Of a stretch of DNA of 64,000 nt, positions 8,130-16,601 are shown one piece after another. This DNA is from Saccharopolyspora endophytica (GTDB taxonomy: Bacteria; Actinomycetota; Actinomycetes; Mycobacteriales; Pseudonocardiaceae), in the NCBI RefSeq assembly GCF_018070075.1, contig NZ_JAGPXE010000002.1, forward strand, positions 62,001 through 126,000. Reading direction: 5' to 3'. The notes under the pieces are model-generated. The model was given only the letters and a program-made list of their open reading frames with translations, did no database searches and was not told where the DNA came from. Within the stretch, counting starts at the first letter, position 1. Each line of letters starts with the position of its first letter. A program made the position numbers and the translations under genes.

Positions 8130-9176
8130 GTGGCGTCGCACGGAATCAAGCGCTCATTGCGAGGCGCCCTGGCCGCTACCGCGGTCGCTGCAGTCGTCGG
8201 CATGACCTCCGGCGGTGCCGCCCTCGCAGACCCGCCTCTCCCGAACAACGCCTCGGACGCGGCCAAGCAGGTCCGCGAGCTCCAGCACCAGGCTGAGCAG
8301 CTCACCGAGGACATGAAGAAGGCCGAGGACGACCACGAGGCCAAGAAGGCCGAACTGGCTCGTTCCGAAGCTCAGGCCGCGCAGGCCGAGCAGGTCGCCA
8401 ACCAGGCCCGCGGTGAAGAAGAGCGGTTCCGCGGCCAGGTCGACAAGCTCACCCACGCCTCCTACCAGGGCGCGCGGTTGAACAAGCTCTCCGCACTGCT
8501 GGTGAGCGAGACCCCGGACGACTTCCTGAACCGCGCTTCCGCGCTGGACGCGCTGGCCAAGGACAACAACGACGCGGTCAAGGCGCTCGCGGCGGCCACG
8601 CACCAGGCCGAGAACGCGGAGCGGACCGCGAAGGACGCGCGCAACCGCGCGGCCCAGGCCGAGCAGGACGCCGCGCGGCTGGCCGTGGACATGAAGAACA
8701 AGTCCAAGGCCATGAAGGACCAGATCGAGAAGGTCGAGGAGAAGTACGCCGAGCTCAGCGGCGAGGACCAGGACTCCCTGATCTCCGACGGTGAGACCGG
8801 TGTCGGCTCGATCGCCGGTGCCGGTGCGGCCATCCAGGCCGTCAACGCGGCGCTGGGCAAGCAGGGCTCGCCCTACGTCTGGGGCGCCAAGGGCCCCAGC
8901 AGCTTCGACTGCTCCGGGCTCATGTACTGGGCCTACAAGCAGGCGGGCGTGACCATCGGCGGCTCGACCAAGACCCAGGTCAGCGAGGGCAAGTCGGTGA
9001 CGGCCAGCCAGCTCAAGCCGGGCGACCTCATCTTCTACTACAGCCCGGTCAGCCACGTGTCGATGTACATCGGCAACGGCAAGGCCGTGCACGCCCCGAC
9101 CTCGGGCGACGTGGTGAAGGTGACCGACTACAAGAAGATCGGTGACGTCACGGCCATGCGCCGCGTGGCGGGCTGA
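8130..9176 (+). CDS. Secreted NlpC/P60 peptidoglycan endopeptidase (RipA-like)
   Basis: This 348-residue exported hydrolase is predicted to cut the D-Glu-mDAP stem-peptide bond during growth and division. It has a signal peptide (about 1-35, ending near AALADPP), a periplasmic coiled coil of about 40-205, a short linker, and an NlpC/P60 domain at about 230-348. The catalytic Cys is C261 (FDCSGLMYWAYKQAG) and the His is H309 (SHVSMYIG). Of the two GTG starts, 8121 is only 2 nt from the GGAG site, while 8130 is 11 nt away and gives a clean signal peptide. In RipA-type proteins the coiled coil is regulatory (family knowledge). A structured leader precedes it and a hairpin follows. It corresponds in position to Rv2190c. 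Confidence 0.9.
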   Translation: MASHGIKRSLRGALAATAVAAVVGMTSGGAALADPPLPNNASDAAKQVRELQHQAEQLTEDMKKAEDDHEAKKAELARSEAQAAQAEQVANQARGEEERFRGQVDKLTHASYQGARLNKLSALLVSETPDDFLNRASALDALAKDNNDAVKALAAATHQAENAERTAKDARNRAAQAEQDAARLAVDMKNKSKAMKDQIEKVEEKYAELSGEDQDSLISDGETGVGSIAGAGAAIQAVNAALGKQGSPYVWGAKGPSSFDCSGLMYWAYKQAGVTIGGSTKTQVSEGKSVTASQLKPGDLIFYYSPVSHVSMYIGNGKAVHAPTSGDVVKVTDYKKIGDVTAMRRVAG

Positions 9177-9191
9177 TCCGCGAAGTCGTGC

Positions 9192-9225
9192 TTCGGGGCC
9201 GGTGCCTTCGGGTGCCGGCCCCGAA
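9192..9225 (+). terminator. Terminator after the NlpC/P60 gene
   Basis: An 11-bp perfect stem (9192-9202 with 9215-9225) closes a 12-nt loop and is followed by ATGTTTTC, a short U-rich run. Confidence 0.75.
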
Positions 9226-9274
9226 ATGTTTTCACGTGCGGTGTGCGTCGACCGGTGCGGTGAACGGACTTACG

Positions 9275-10579
9275 ATGCGAGCCGTGTCTTCGACCGGAAA
9301 AGCGCGCGGCTGGCTGGTGCTCGCCGCGTCGGCTGCGGTGCTGGGTGGGCTCGCGCTGGTGGGTCTGCCGTCGCCGGCTCCGGTCGAACCGCCGCCGGCC
9401 CCGGCCTCGGCCGGGCACGCGGGTCTGGCCGCCCGCTTGCCGGCCCCTGAGATGGCCGTGCGCGACTTGCTGGCCCGCCGCGAGGAATCCATCCGGGACG
9501 GCGACGAAGCGGCGTTCGCAGCCACTGTGGACCCGGAAGCGCCCGCCGAGTTCCAGCAGCGCCAGCTGCAGCTGTTCCACAACCTGCGGTCCGTGCCGCT
9601 GAGCAGCTTCGGCTACCGGCTCGACGGCGCTCCGCTGGCGCACGCCCCGGTTCCGGCCGCCGACGAGGTGCTGGCGTCCCGGGTGGTGCTGCGGTACGCG
9701 CTCTCCGGTGCCGATTCGGTGCCCACGCAGCGCCCGCTCGGCTACCTGTTCGTCCGCCGAGGTGCCTCCTGGTACCTCGCCGAGGACACCGGCGTGGTGC
9801 CCGACGCGTGGCGCGGACCGTGGGACTTCGGCCGCGTCGAGGTGCGCCGCACCGATCGCGGGGTGGTCGTCGGCCACGACGCCGCCGCTGTGGACCGGGT
9901 CGCGGAGCAGCTGGACGCATCGGTGGCCGACGTGACCGAGGTGTGGGGGAGGGGTTGGGCGCAGCGCGTGGGCGTGCTGGTTCCCGGCTCACCGGAGGAG
10001 CTGCGGTCGCTGGTGGGACCGGAGTTCGCCGTCGACGGCATCGCCGGTGTGGCGATCGCCGATCTGGTGGACACCCGGACGAGGCGGGTGGAGGGAGCTC
10101 GCGTCGTGCTCAGCCCGAGCACCACCGAGCAGCTCTCCGGCGTGGCGCTGGGCGTGGTGCTGCGGCACGAGATCACCCACGTCGCGGCTCGGGCGGTCAC
10201 CGCCGACGGCGCTCCGATGTGGATGCTGGAGGGCTACCCGGACTACATCGGCTACCGCAAGAGCGGACTGGCCCCGCGCGACGTCGCCCCGGACCTCGCC
10301 CGCGCGGTCCGGGAAGTGGGCCCGCCGCTGCGGCTGCCCACCAACAGCGAGTTCCACCAGGCCGGTCGCCGTCTCGACCTCGCCTACCAGCAGTCCTGGT
10401 CGGTGGTGCACTTCCTGGCGCAGCGCTTGGGCGAGCCGGGCCTCACCGAGCTCTACCGCCGCATCGCGATGGCCACCAGCCCGGACGAGGCGGAGGCCGC
10501 CCTCCACGAGTCCACCGGCATGACCTCGCCGCAGCTGCTGGCGGCCTGGGGCGCCGACCTCCCGAGGTCGCTGGCCTGA
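9275..10579 (+). CDS. Secreted or membrane-anchored gluzincin-type zinc metallopeptidase
   Basis: A basic start and hydrophobic segment (about 10-32) export or anchor this 434-residue protein. A Pro/Ala-rich linker follows. The middle domain (about 60-190) resembles small NTF2/SnoaL-like modules. The C-terminal peptidase region carries HEITH (H298, E299, H302) and a downstream glutamate in WMLEGYPDY (E319), the HExxH...E arrangement of gluzincins. An earlier in-frame start at 9188 would run through the upstream terminator, so the ATG at 9275 was chosen. The substrate is unknown. It could be an envelope or lipoprotein protease working near the NlpC/P60 hydrolase, but this is inference. Confidence 0.75.
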   Translation: MRAVSSTGKARGWLVLAASAAVLGGLALVGLPSPAPVEPPPAPASAGHAGLAARLPAPEMAVRDLLARREESIRDGDEAAFAATVDPEAPAEFQQRQLQLFHNLRSVPLSSFGYRLDGAPLAHAPVPAADEVLASRVVLRYALSGADSVPTQRPLGYLFVRRGASWYLAEDTGVVPDAWRGPWDFGRVEVRRTDRGVVVGHDAAAVDRVAEQLDASVADVTEVWGRGWAQRVGVLVPGSPEELRSLVGPEFAVDGIAGVAIADLVDTRTRRVEGARVVLSPSTTEQLSGVALGVVLRHEITHVAARAVTADGAPMWMLEGYPDYIGYRKSGLAPRDVAPDLARAVREVGPPLRLPTNSEFHQAGRRLDLAYQQSWSVVHFLAQRLGEPGLTELYRRIAMATSPDEAEAALHESTGMTSPQLLAAWGADLPRSLA

Positions 10580-10588
10580 GGGACGAGA

Positions 10589-10629
10589 ACGGCGGTGCTC
10601 CAACCGGAATCCGGTCGTCGCACCGCCGT
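10589..10629 (+). terminator. Hairpin after the metallopeptidase gene
   Basis: A 10-bp perfect stem (10589-10598 with 10620-10629) encloses an inner CCGG-AAT-CCGG element. It sits between convergent genes. Confidence 0.65.
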
Positions 10630-10651
10630 GTGTCACCCGGAGGCGTTCGAG

Positions 10652-10688
10652 CACCGGCACCGCCCGGGTCGACCGGACGGTGCCGGTG
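10652..10688 (-). terminator. Terminator of the acyl-CoA ligase gene
   Basis: CACCGGCACCG (10652-10662) pairs perfectly with 10678-10688. The hairpin begins 2 nt beyond the stop of the minus-strand ligase gene. Confidence 0.65.
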
Positions 10689-10690
10689 GA

Positions 10691-12499
10691 TCAGGAGTAG
10701 ATCGCCTCGATGTCGGCCGCGTGGTTCTCCGCGACCTTGTTGCGCTTGAGCTTCATGCTCGGGGTGAGCTCGCCGGTGGCCTCGGTGAAGTCCTCGGTGA
10801 GGATGCGGAACTGCTTGATCGCCTCGGCCCGGGACACCGCCTTGTTGGCCTCGTCGACCGCGCCCTGGACCTCGGCCCGCAGGTCCGGGTCGTTGATCAG
10901 CTCGGACATCGGCGTGTCGGCCGGCCGGTTGTTGTTGGCAAGCCAGGACGGCACGAACTCCGGGTCCAGCGTGACCAGCACGCCGATGAACGGCTTCTGG
11001 TCGCCGACCACCATGCACTGGCTGATCAGCGGGTGCGAGCGCAGCCCGTCCTCCAGCACGGCCGGGGCGACGTTCTTGCCGCCGGCGGTGACGATGATCT
11101 CCTTCTTGCGGCCGGTGATCCGCAGGTAGCCCTCGTCGTCGAGCGAGCCCAGGTCGCCGGTGTGGAACCAGCCGTCCTCGATGGACTCCTCGGTGGCGGT
11201 CGGGTTGTTCCAGTACTCCTTGAACACCACGTCGCCCTTGATCAGGATCTCGCCGTCCTCGGCGATGCGGATCGAGGTGCCCGCCAGCGGGCGGCCGACG
11301 GTGCCGACCTTGAAGCCCTCCTCGACGTTCACCGCGGCCGCGGCGGTCGTCTCGGTCAGGCCGTAGCCCTCCAGCACCGGGACGCCGACGCCGCGGAAGA
11401 AGTGCGCCAGCCGCTCGCCCAGCGGAGCACCGCCGGAGACCGCCGCGATGCAGCGACCGCCCAGCGCGGCGCGCAGCTTGCCGTAGACGAGCTTGTTGAA
11501 CACCGCGTGCTTGGCCTTGAGGCCGAGCCCCGCGCCGCCGTCGTCCATGGCCTTGGAGTACTGGACGGCGGTCTCCTCGGCGGCGTCGAAGATCTTGCCC
11601 TTGCCGTCGCCGTGGGCCTTCTGCTTGGCGGTGTTGTAGACCTTCTCGAACACGCGCGGGACGGCCAGCACGAACGTCGGCCGGAACGAACCGAGGTCGT
11701 TGATCAGGTCCTTGACGTCCGCGGTGTGGCCGAGGGTGACCTTGCCGTAGATGCACATGATGGTGATCGCGCGGGCGAGCACGTGCGCCATCGGCAGGAA
11801 CATCAGCAACGAGTTGCCGGGCTTGGTCAGCTGCGGGAACGCGTCGATGTCGGCGCGCACCTCGGCGAGCAGGTTGCGGTGGGTCAGCACGCAGCCCTTG
11901 GGGCGGCCGGTGGTGCCCGAGGTGTAGATGAGGGTCGCGGCGTCCTCGGCGGTGACCGCCCTGCGCCGCTCGTGCACCTGCTGGTCGGGTACCTCGGCGC
12001 CCAGCGCGGTGAGCTCGTCGACCGCGCCGGCCGCGCCGCCGCTGGTCGGTCCCTCGATCTGCCAGATGTGGCGGACCTCGGAGAGCCGGTCGATGACCTT
12101 CTCGATCTCGGCGCGGTGCGCCTCGGTCTCGACGAAGGCGGCCTTCGCGCCGGAGTCGGTGAGGATCCACTCGGCCTGGTCGGCCGAGGAGGTCTCGTAG
12201 ATCGGGACTGTGATGCATCCGACAGTCCAGATCGCGAAGTCCAGCAGGGTCCACTCGTAGCGGGTGCGGGACATCAGCCCCACCCGGTCGCCGGGTTCCA
12301 GCCCGGCGGCGATCATGCCCTTGGCCACGGCCAAGACCTGCGCGGCGAAGTCGGCGGCGGTGACGTCGACCCAGGTGCCGTCCACCCGGCGCCGGAAGCT
12401 CACAGTACTCCCGAAACGCTCCGCGTTGGCCCACACCATGTCGGTGAGGTTCTCGTCCTCGGCCACTTTCGTAGTGGCGGGTGCGCTGAACTCTCGCAC
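10691..12499 (-). CDS. Long-chain fatty acyl-CoA/AMP ligase (FadD15-like)
   Basis: This 602-residue adenylate-forming enzyme activates a fatty acid to acyl-AMP and then acyl-CoA. Visible motifs are the P-loop-like YTSGTTGRPKGC, the YGLTETTAA motif (A5), GWFHTGDLG (A7/A8) and the catalytic-lysine region near MKLKRNK at the C-terminus. The start was set at the GTG at 12499 because GGAGG lies 7 nt upstream and VREFSAPATTK aligns with the N-terminus remembered for FadD15. A longer reading to 12538 lacks an RBS. It is monocistronic, divergent from the phosphoesterase gene, with a terminator of its own. It may supply acyl-CoA for envelope lipids made by neighbours such as the PlsC protein, but this is not shown. 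Confidence 0.9.
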   Translation of the reverse strand: MREFSAPATTKVAEDENLTDMVWANAERFGSTVSFRRRVDGTWVDVTAADFAAQVLAVAKGMIAAGLEPGDRVGLMSRTRYEWTLLDFAIWTVGCITVPIYETSSADQAEWILTDSGAKAAFVETEAHRAEIEKVIDRLSEVRHIWQIEGPTSGGAAGAVDELTALGAEVPDQQVHERRRAVTAEDAATLIYTSGTTGRPKGCVLTHRNLLAEVRADIDAFPQLTKPGNSLLMFLPMAHVLARAITIMCIYGKVTLGHTADVKDLINDLGSFRPTFVLAVPRVFEKVYNTAKQKAHGDGKGKIFDAAEETAVQYSKAMDDGGAGLGLKAKHAVFNKLVYGKLRAALGGRCIAAVSGGAPLGERLAHFFRGVGVPVLEGYGLTETTAAAAVNVEEGFKVGTVGRPLAGTSIRIAEDGEILIKGDVVFKEYWNNPTATEESIEDGWFHTGDLGSLDDEGYLRITGRKKEIIVTAGGKNVAPAVLEDGLRSHPLISQCMVVGDQKPFIGVLVTLDPEFVPSWLANNNRPADTPMSELINDPDLRAEVQGAVDEANKAVSRAEAIKQFRILTEDFTEATGELTPSMKLKRNKVAENHAADIEAIYS

Positions 12500-12755
12500 G
12501 TCGAAACCTCCGAAGAAAAGCCTGTCTAGTGGGCTCAACCTAACGCTGATAGTTACTGGGCGGTAGCCCCCGTTATCTCAGGCCACACCAGCGGGCACAG
12601 CCTAAACCTCTTCCATTCGGACGATCGTCCACCGGTCGACGGCGCGACGGGTGCGGCGACGGCAGGTAAGAACAAGTGCACAACGGGCGGTGCGATCCGG
12701 CACCTCGGCGGATTAGGTTCGACAGAAGCCGTCATCGCGGAAGTGGGGTTGGAAG

Positions 12756-13544
12756 TTGCGCGTTCACGTCGTGTCCGACGTCCATGGCAACGTCGAGGCG
12801 CTCAAGCGCGCCGGCGACGGGGCCGACGCGCTGGTCGTGCTGGGTGACCTGATCGACTTCGTCGACTACCACGATCACGGCAACGGCATCCTCGGTCGCG
12901 TCTTCGGCGCGGAGAAGGTCGAGCGGTTCGCCGAGCTGCGGCGCAGCCGCCGCGGCCCGGAGTTCGGGGCCTACATCCGCTCGTTGTGGGCGAGCCTGAC
13001 CGACCCGGCCCAGACGGTCGCCGACGCCGTGCGCGAGCAGTACGCGGAGCTGTTCGGTGCGATGACCGCGCCCACCTACGCGACGCCCGGCAACGTCGAC
13101 GCGCCCTACCTGTGGCCGGAGTTCGCGCGCGAGGGCATCCACGTCCTCGACGGCGAGACGACCGAGATCGGCGGGCTGACGTTCGGGTTCGTCGGTGGCG
13201 TGCGGCTGCCCGAAGGAGCGACGCTGCGCGCCCACTCGGCCTGGGTGCCCTACCTGCGTGTCGCGGAGGAGTACGACGAGGCGGTGGCCTCGCTGCCCGC
13301 CGTGGACGTGCTGTGCACCCACCAGCCGCCCGCCGTCGCGGAGCTGACCTACGACGTGGTGGCGCGCAGCCAGGAGGCGGGTTCCGCCAGCGTGCTGGCG
13401 CGCATCAACGCTGATCAGCCCCGGTGGTCGCTGTTCGGGCACGTGCACCAGCCGCTGTCGCAGCGGATGCGCATCGGCCGCACCGAGTGCGTCAACGTCG
13501 GGCACTTCAAGCGGACGGAGCGGCCGTACGTCCTGCGGTGGTGA
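12756..13544 (+). CDS. Metallophosphoesterase family protein
   Basis: This 262-residue calcineurin-like phosphoesterase shows the metal-site blocks in order: DVHGN (residues 8-12), GDLIDF, a divergent GNVDA in place of GNHD, THQPP and GHVHQ. The loss of the usual GNHD/E histidine is a variation also seen in other actinobacterial members. The substrate is unknown; phosphodiesters or phosphoproteins are both possible. Translation probably starts at TTG with GTGGGG 7 nt upstream. No in-frame ATG or GTG fits better, because the first motif begins at residue 8. It is transcribed divergently from the acyl-CoA ligase gene. Confidence 0.8.
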   Translation: MRVHVVSDVHGNVEALKRAGDGADALVVLGDLIDFVDYHDHGNGILGRVFGAEKVERFAELRRSRRGPEFGAYIRSLWASLTDPAQTVADAVREQYAELFGAMTAPTYATPGNVDAPYLWPEFAREGIHVLDGETTEIGGLTFGFVGGVRLPEGATLRAHSAWVPYLRVAEEYDEAVASLPAVDVLCTHQPPAVAELTYDVVARSQEAGSASVLARINADQPRWSLFGHVHQPLSQRMRIGRTECVNVGHFKRTERPYVLRW

Positions 13545-13553
13545 ACGACGCCC

Positions 13554-13595
13554 GAGGAGGTGAGTTTCGCGGACTTCGCAGAAACCTCGCTCCTC
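13554..13595 (+). terminator. Imperfect hairpin after the phosphoesterase gene
   Basis: GAGGAG (from 13554) pairs with CTCCTC (to 13595), and TTTCGCG pairs with CGC-GAAA around a GACTT loop, separated by an internal bulge. It is a weaker terminator candidate than others in the window. Confidence 0.4.
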
Positions 13596-13622
13596 GTTGA
13601 CGCCGCGCGGGTGGCTACCCGG

Positions 13623-13628
13623 TAGCCT
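13623..13628 (+). promoter_or_regulatory. Leaderless -10 element (TAGCCT)
   Basis: TAGCCT ends 6 nt before the ATG at 13635, with no Shine-Dalgarno. It is the likely promoter of the SRPBCC-ArsA-ROK gene string. Confidence 0.55.
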
Positions 13629-13634
13629 GCGCGC

Positions 13635-14075
13635 ATGGTCGATCAGTCCACCCAGTCCATCGAGATCGAGGCCCCCGCTGCGCGGATCATGGCGGTCATC
13701 GCGGATTTCCCGGCGTATCCGGAGTGGGCGGAAGCGGTCAAGGAGACCGAGGTGCTCTCCCACAACTCCGGCGGGAGCGCCGAGCGGGTCCGCTTCGTGC
13801 TGGACGCGGGCGTGGTCAAGGACACCTACACCAACGTCTACAGCTGGTCCGCCGACGGTCTCTCGGTGAGCTGGGAGCTGGTCGAAGGTCAGGTGCAGAA
13901 GGCCCAGAAGGGCAGCTACGCGCTCAAACCGCTCGGTGACGAGCGCACCGAGGTCACCTACAGCCTCGCCGTCGACCTGGCGATCCCGATGATCGGCCTG
14001 TTCCGGCGCAAGGCGGAGAAGATGATCATGGATACGGCGCTCAAGGAGCTCAAGCGCCGCGTGGAAGCGGAATAG
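13635..14075 (+). CDS. SRPBCC/START-like ligand-binding protein (Rv2185c-like)
   Basis: This 146-residue protein has the polyketide cyclase/dehydrase (START-like) fold. It begins QSIEIEAPAARIMAVIADFPAYPEWAEAVKETEV, the classical N-terminal helix-grip signature, and ends with a long helix (MIMDTALKELKRRVEAE). The fold forms a hydrophobic cavity for lipids or other small molecules; no ligand can be named. It leads a tight run with the ArsA-like ATPase (8-nt gap) and two overlapping genes. In M. tuberculosis, Rv2185c and the ArsA-like Rv2184c are also adjacent, so the association is conserved and suggests a shared process at the membrane. Confidence 0.85.
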   Translation: MVDQSTQSIEIEAPAARIMAVIADFPAYPEWAEAVKETEVLSHNSGGSAERVRFVLDAGVVKDTYTNVYSWSADGLSVSWELVEGQVQKAQKGSYALKPLGDERTEVTYSLAVDLAIPMIGLFRRKAEKMIMDTALKELKRRVEAE

Positions 14076-14083
14076 ACCGCCCA

Positions 14084-15301
14084 TTGCGCATCCTGCTGTT
14101 CACCGGAAAGGGCGGGGTCGGCAAGACGACCCTGGCCGCGGCCACTGCCGCGCGCGTCGGGGGCGACGGCGGCAAGGTGCTGGCGGTCTCGACCGACCCG
14201 GCCCACTCGCTGGCCGACGCGCTCGGCGCCGATCTGGGCGCGCAACCCGCCGAGGTCCGCGTCGGTGACACCGGCGCGGTGCTGCACGCCGCCGAGGTCC
14301 AGACCCGCAGCCTCGTCGACGGGACCTGGCGCGAGCTCCGCGAGCACCTGCGAACCCTGTTGCGGGGCGCGGGGGTCGGCGAGGTCGACGCCGAGGAACT
14401 CACCGTGCTGCCCGGCGTCGAGGACCTGCTCGCGCTGACCGAGGTGCACCGGCTCGCGAGCAGCGGGCTGTGGGACACCGTCATCGTCGACTGCGGCCCG
14501 ACCGCCGAAACGCTGCGCCTGCTGGCACTTCCGGAGTCCCTGGCCGGGTACCTGGAGCGGCTGTTCCCCGCCCACCGCAGGGCCGTTCGCGGTCTGCTGG
14601 CCGGCATCGCCGGCAGCGACCAGGTGGAGCGCTGGGACGCCGTCGCCGACGGGCTCGGCAGGCTCGCCGAGCAGCTGGCCGCGCTCAAGGACATGCTCAC
14701 CGATCCCGGCACCAGCGTTCGCCTGGTGCTGACGCCGGAATCCGTCGTCGCCGCCGAGACCCGCAGGACGCTGACGGCCCTCGCGCTGCAGCGGATCCGC
14801 GTCGACGGGCTGGTCGCCAATCGCGTGGTCCCGCACCCGGGTTCGGCTCGGGGCGACGCCGCCGGTTGGCTGCGGACCCGCCGCAAGGAGCAGGAGGCGG
14901 TCCTCGACACGCTGCGCGCGGCCACCGACCTGCCGCTGCGCACCGTCGAGCACCGCGCGGCCGAGCCGGTCGGCACCGCGCAGCTGCTGGAACTCGGCGC
15001 CGAGCTCTACGGCGACGGCGACCCGCTCGCCAACGACGCGACCCCGCCGGAGATGCGCGTCGGCGGTGGCGGCAAGTCGCTGGACGCGGAGTACACGCTG
15101 CGCATCGGTCTGCCGCTGCACCCGGCGGCCGAGCTGGACCTGGCCCGGATCGGACCCGAGCTGGCGATTACCGTCGATGGACGGCGACGGCTCGTCGCCC
15201 TGCCCGCTGTGCTGCAGCGGTGCGTGGTGACCTCGGCCGTGGCCGGCGACGACGGGCTGACGGTGCGGTTCCGTCCCGACCCCGATCTGTGGATGCGGTG
15301 A
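14084..15301 (+). CDS. ArsA/GET3-family ATPase
   Basis: This 405-residue SIMIBI-class ATPase begins with the deviant Walker A FTGKGGVGKTT (residues 6-16). It has the nucleotide switch DPAHSLADALG and the switch II region VDCGPTAETLRLL. The C-terminal third lacks the cysteine triad of arsenite pumps, so arsenite transport is unlikely. Homologous eukaryotic Get3/TRC40 proteins target tail-anchored membrane proteins; actinobacterial members (Rv2184c-like) are uncharacterised. It starts with TTG so that the Walker motif falls at the N-terminus. Its stop overlaps the GTG of the following cysteine-motif gene (GTGA), indicating coupled translation and perhaps a physical partnership. Confidence 0.85.
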   Translation: MRILLFTGKGGVGKTTLAAATAARVGGDGGKVLAVSTDPAHSLADALGADLGAQPAEVRVGDTGAVLHAAEVQTRSLVDGTWRELREHLRTLLRGAGVGEVDAEELTVLPGVEDLLALTEVHRLASSGLWDTVIVDCGPTAETLRLLALPESLAGYLERLFPAHRRAVRGLLAGIAGSDQVERWDAVADGLGRLAEQLAALKDMLTDPGTSVRLVLTPESVVAAETRRTLTALALQRIRVDGLVANRVVPHPGSARGDAAGWLRTRRKEQEAVLDTLRAATDLPLRTVEHRAAEPVGTAQLLELGAELYGDGDPLANDATPPEMRVGGGGKSLDAEYTLRIGLPLHPAAELDLARIGPELAITVDGRRRLVALPAVLQRCVVTSAVAGDDGLTVRFRPDPDLWMR

Positions 15302-15660
15302 ACCAGATGCGCGAGCACGATCGACTGCTCGAAGAGCTGCGGCTGCTGTTGGACGCCCTGGCGGGCAAGGCGGAGGAGTACCTGCGCGGCTGCGCGCGCG
15401 ACGGGCAGCCGGACGAGTCCGGTGCGGGCTGCGGCTGGTGCCCGCTGTGCGCGGCGATGGACCTGGCGCGCGGGCAGCGTCCCGAGCTCAACGACCAGCT
15501 GCTGGGCATCGTCCAGCAGCTGAGGCAAGCGCTGGCCGACCACGCCGAGCCCTCCGCGGACGAGCCGGAGGAGGCTCAGCCGGAGGAGCCGAAGGTGCAG
15601 CGCATCCAGGTCCAGCGGGTCGCGGGACCGGTTCTGGCGGAGAGAGACGCGGTGTGCTGA
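15298..15660 (+). CDS. Small conserved actinobacterial CxWCPLC protein (Rv2183c-like)
   Basis: This 120-residue soluble protein has a helical N-terminus (LLEELRLLLDALAGKAEEYL), a compact CGWCPLC motif near residue 46, and an acidic, Pro-rich tail. The cysteine cluster could bind zinc or be redox active; a single C-x2-C-x2-C-type cluster would need a partner or dimer to complete a metal site. It overlaps the ATPase stop by GTGA and its own stop overlaps the ROK gene by 7 nt, so it is locked between them. The same order ATPase-small protein is remembered from M. tuberculosis (Rv2184c-Rv2183c). Function is unknown. An alternative ATG start lies at 15307. Confidence 0.75.
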   Translation: MNQMREHDRLLEELRLLLDALAGKAEEYLRGCARDGQPDESGAGCGWCPLCAAMDLARGQRPELNDQLLGIVQQLRQALADHAEPSADEPEEAQPEEPKVQRIQVQRVAGPVLAERDAVC

Positions 15661-16586
15661 CCATCGGCGTGGACGTGGGCGGCACCAGCGTGCGCGCGGC
15701 CGTGGCGGACGAGCACGGCCAGATCCTGCGGATGCACCGGGTGCCGACCCCGAAGACGGGTCCGGAGCTCAACACGGCCATCGCCGACACGGTCCGGGTG
15801 CTCACCGATCAGTACCCGATCGACGGAGTCGGTCTGGCGGTCGCGGGTTTCGTCAGCGAAGACCGCCGGGTGGTGCGGTTCGCGCCGCACCTGCCGTGGC
15901 GGCACGTCGCCGTCGCCGACGAGCTCTCCCACCGGCTGGGGCTCCCGGTGGTGCTGGAGCACGACGCGAACGCGGCGGCCGTGGCCGAGCAGCGCTTCGG
16001 CGCCGCCGTCGGTGCCCGCGTCGCCGCCCTGGTGGCCATCGGGACCGGCATCGGCGGTGCGCTGGTGATCGACGGCGAGGTCTTCCGGGGCGCGTTCGGC
16101 GTGGCGCCGGAACTCGGCCACCTGCGGCTGGTGCCGGGCGGCCGGGAGTGCCCGTGCGGCAAGAGCGGCTGCTGGGAGCGCTACTGCAGCGGAACCGCGC
16201 TGGCCACGACCGCCGCCGAGCTCACCGGAACCGGCAGCACGTCGCTCCCGGCGGAACCGTCCGGCCTCGACGTCGCCCGCGCAGCGGACGCCGGAGACGA
16301 GGTCGCGGTCCGCGCGTGGGACGACCTGGCCCGCTGGCTGGGGGAGGGGCTGGCGCTGGTCGCCGACGTCTACGACCCCGAGGTCGTGGTCATCTCCGGT
16401 GGTGTCTCCGACTCGGCGCACCTGTTCCTCGACAAGGCCCGCGATCACTACGCGGCGGCCGTCACCGGCTCCGGCCACCGGCCCCTCGCCCGGGTCCGCG
16501 TCGCCCACCACGGCGACCCGGCCGCGATGATCGGGGCGGCGGCCATGGCCCGCCAGCACGTCCTGACCGGCCCGAAAGTCCCCTGA
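15654..16586 (+). CDS. ROK-family sugar kinase (glucokinase-like)
   Basis: This 310-residue cytosolic kinase phosphorylates a hexose, most likely glucose, with ATP. Visible motifs are the phosphate loop IGVDVGGTSVRAAV at the N-terminus, the EHDANAAAVAEQRFG sugar site, the GTGIGGALVIDG phosphate-2 motif, and the ROK zinc site CPCGKSGCWERYCSG (one of four Cys/His positions apart). The GTG start was chosen for the immediate VLTIGVDVGGT beginning and the GGAGAGAG site upstream; it overlaps the previous gene by 7 nt. It lacks an N-terminal HTH, so it is a kinase rather than a ROK repressor. Sugar specificity is not proven. Confidence 0.88.
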   Translation: MLTIGVDVGGTSVRAAVADEHGQILRMHRVPTPKTGPELNTAIADTVRVLTDQYPIDGVGLAVAGFVSEDRRVVRFAPHLPWRHVAVADELSHRLGLPVVLEHDANAAAVAEQRFGAAVGARVAALVAIGTGIGGALVIDGEVFRGAFGVAPELGHLRLVPGGRECPCGKSGCWERYCSGTALATTAAELTGTGSTSLPAEPSGLDVARAADAGDEVAVRAWDDLARWLGEGLALVADVYDPEVVVISGGVSDSAHLFLDKARDHYAAAVTGSGHRPLARVRVAHHGDPAAMIGAAAMARQHVLTGPKVP

Positions 16587-16601
16587 GGCAACGGGCCTCT
16601 G

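Noticed and set aside
14084..15301. Arsenite efflux ATPase
   Set aside because: The ATPase domain is clear, but the arsenite-binding cysteines are not present and no ars genes are nearby.
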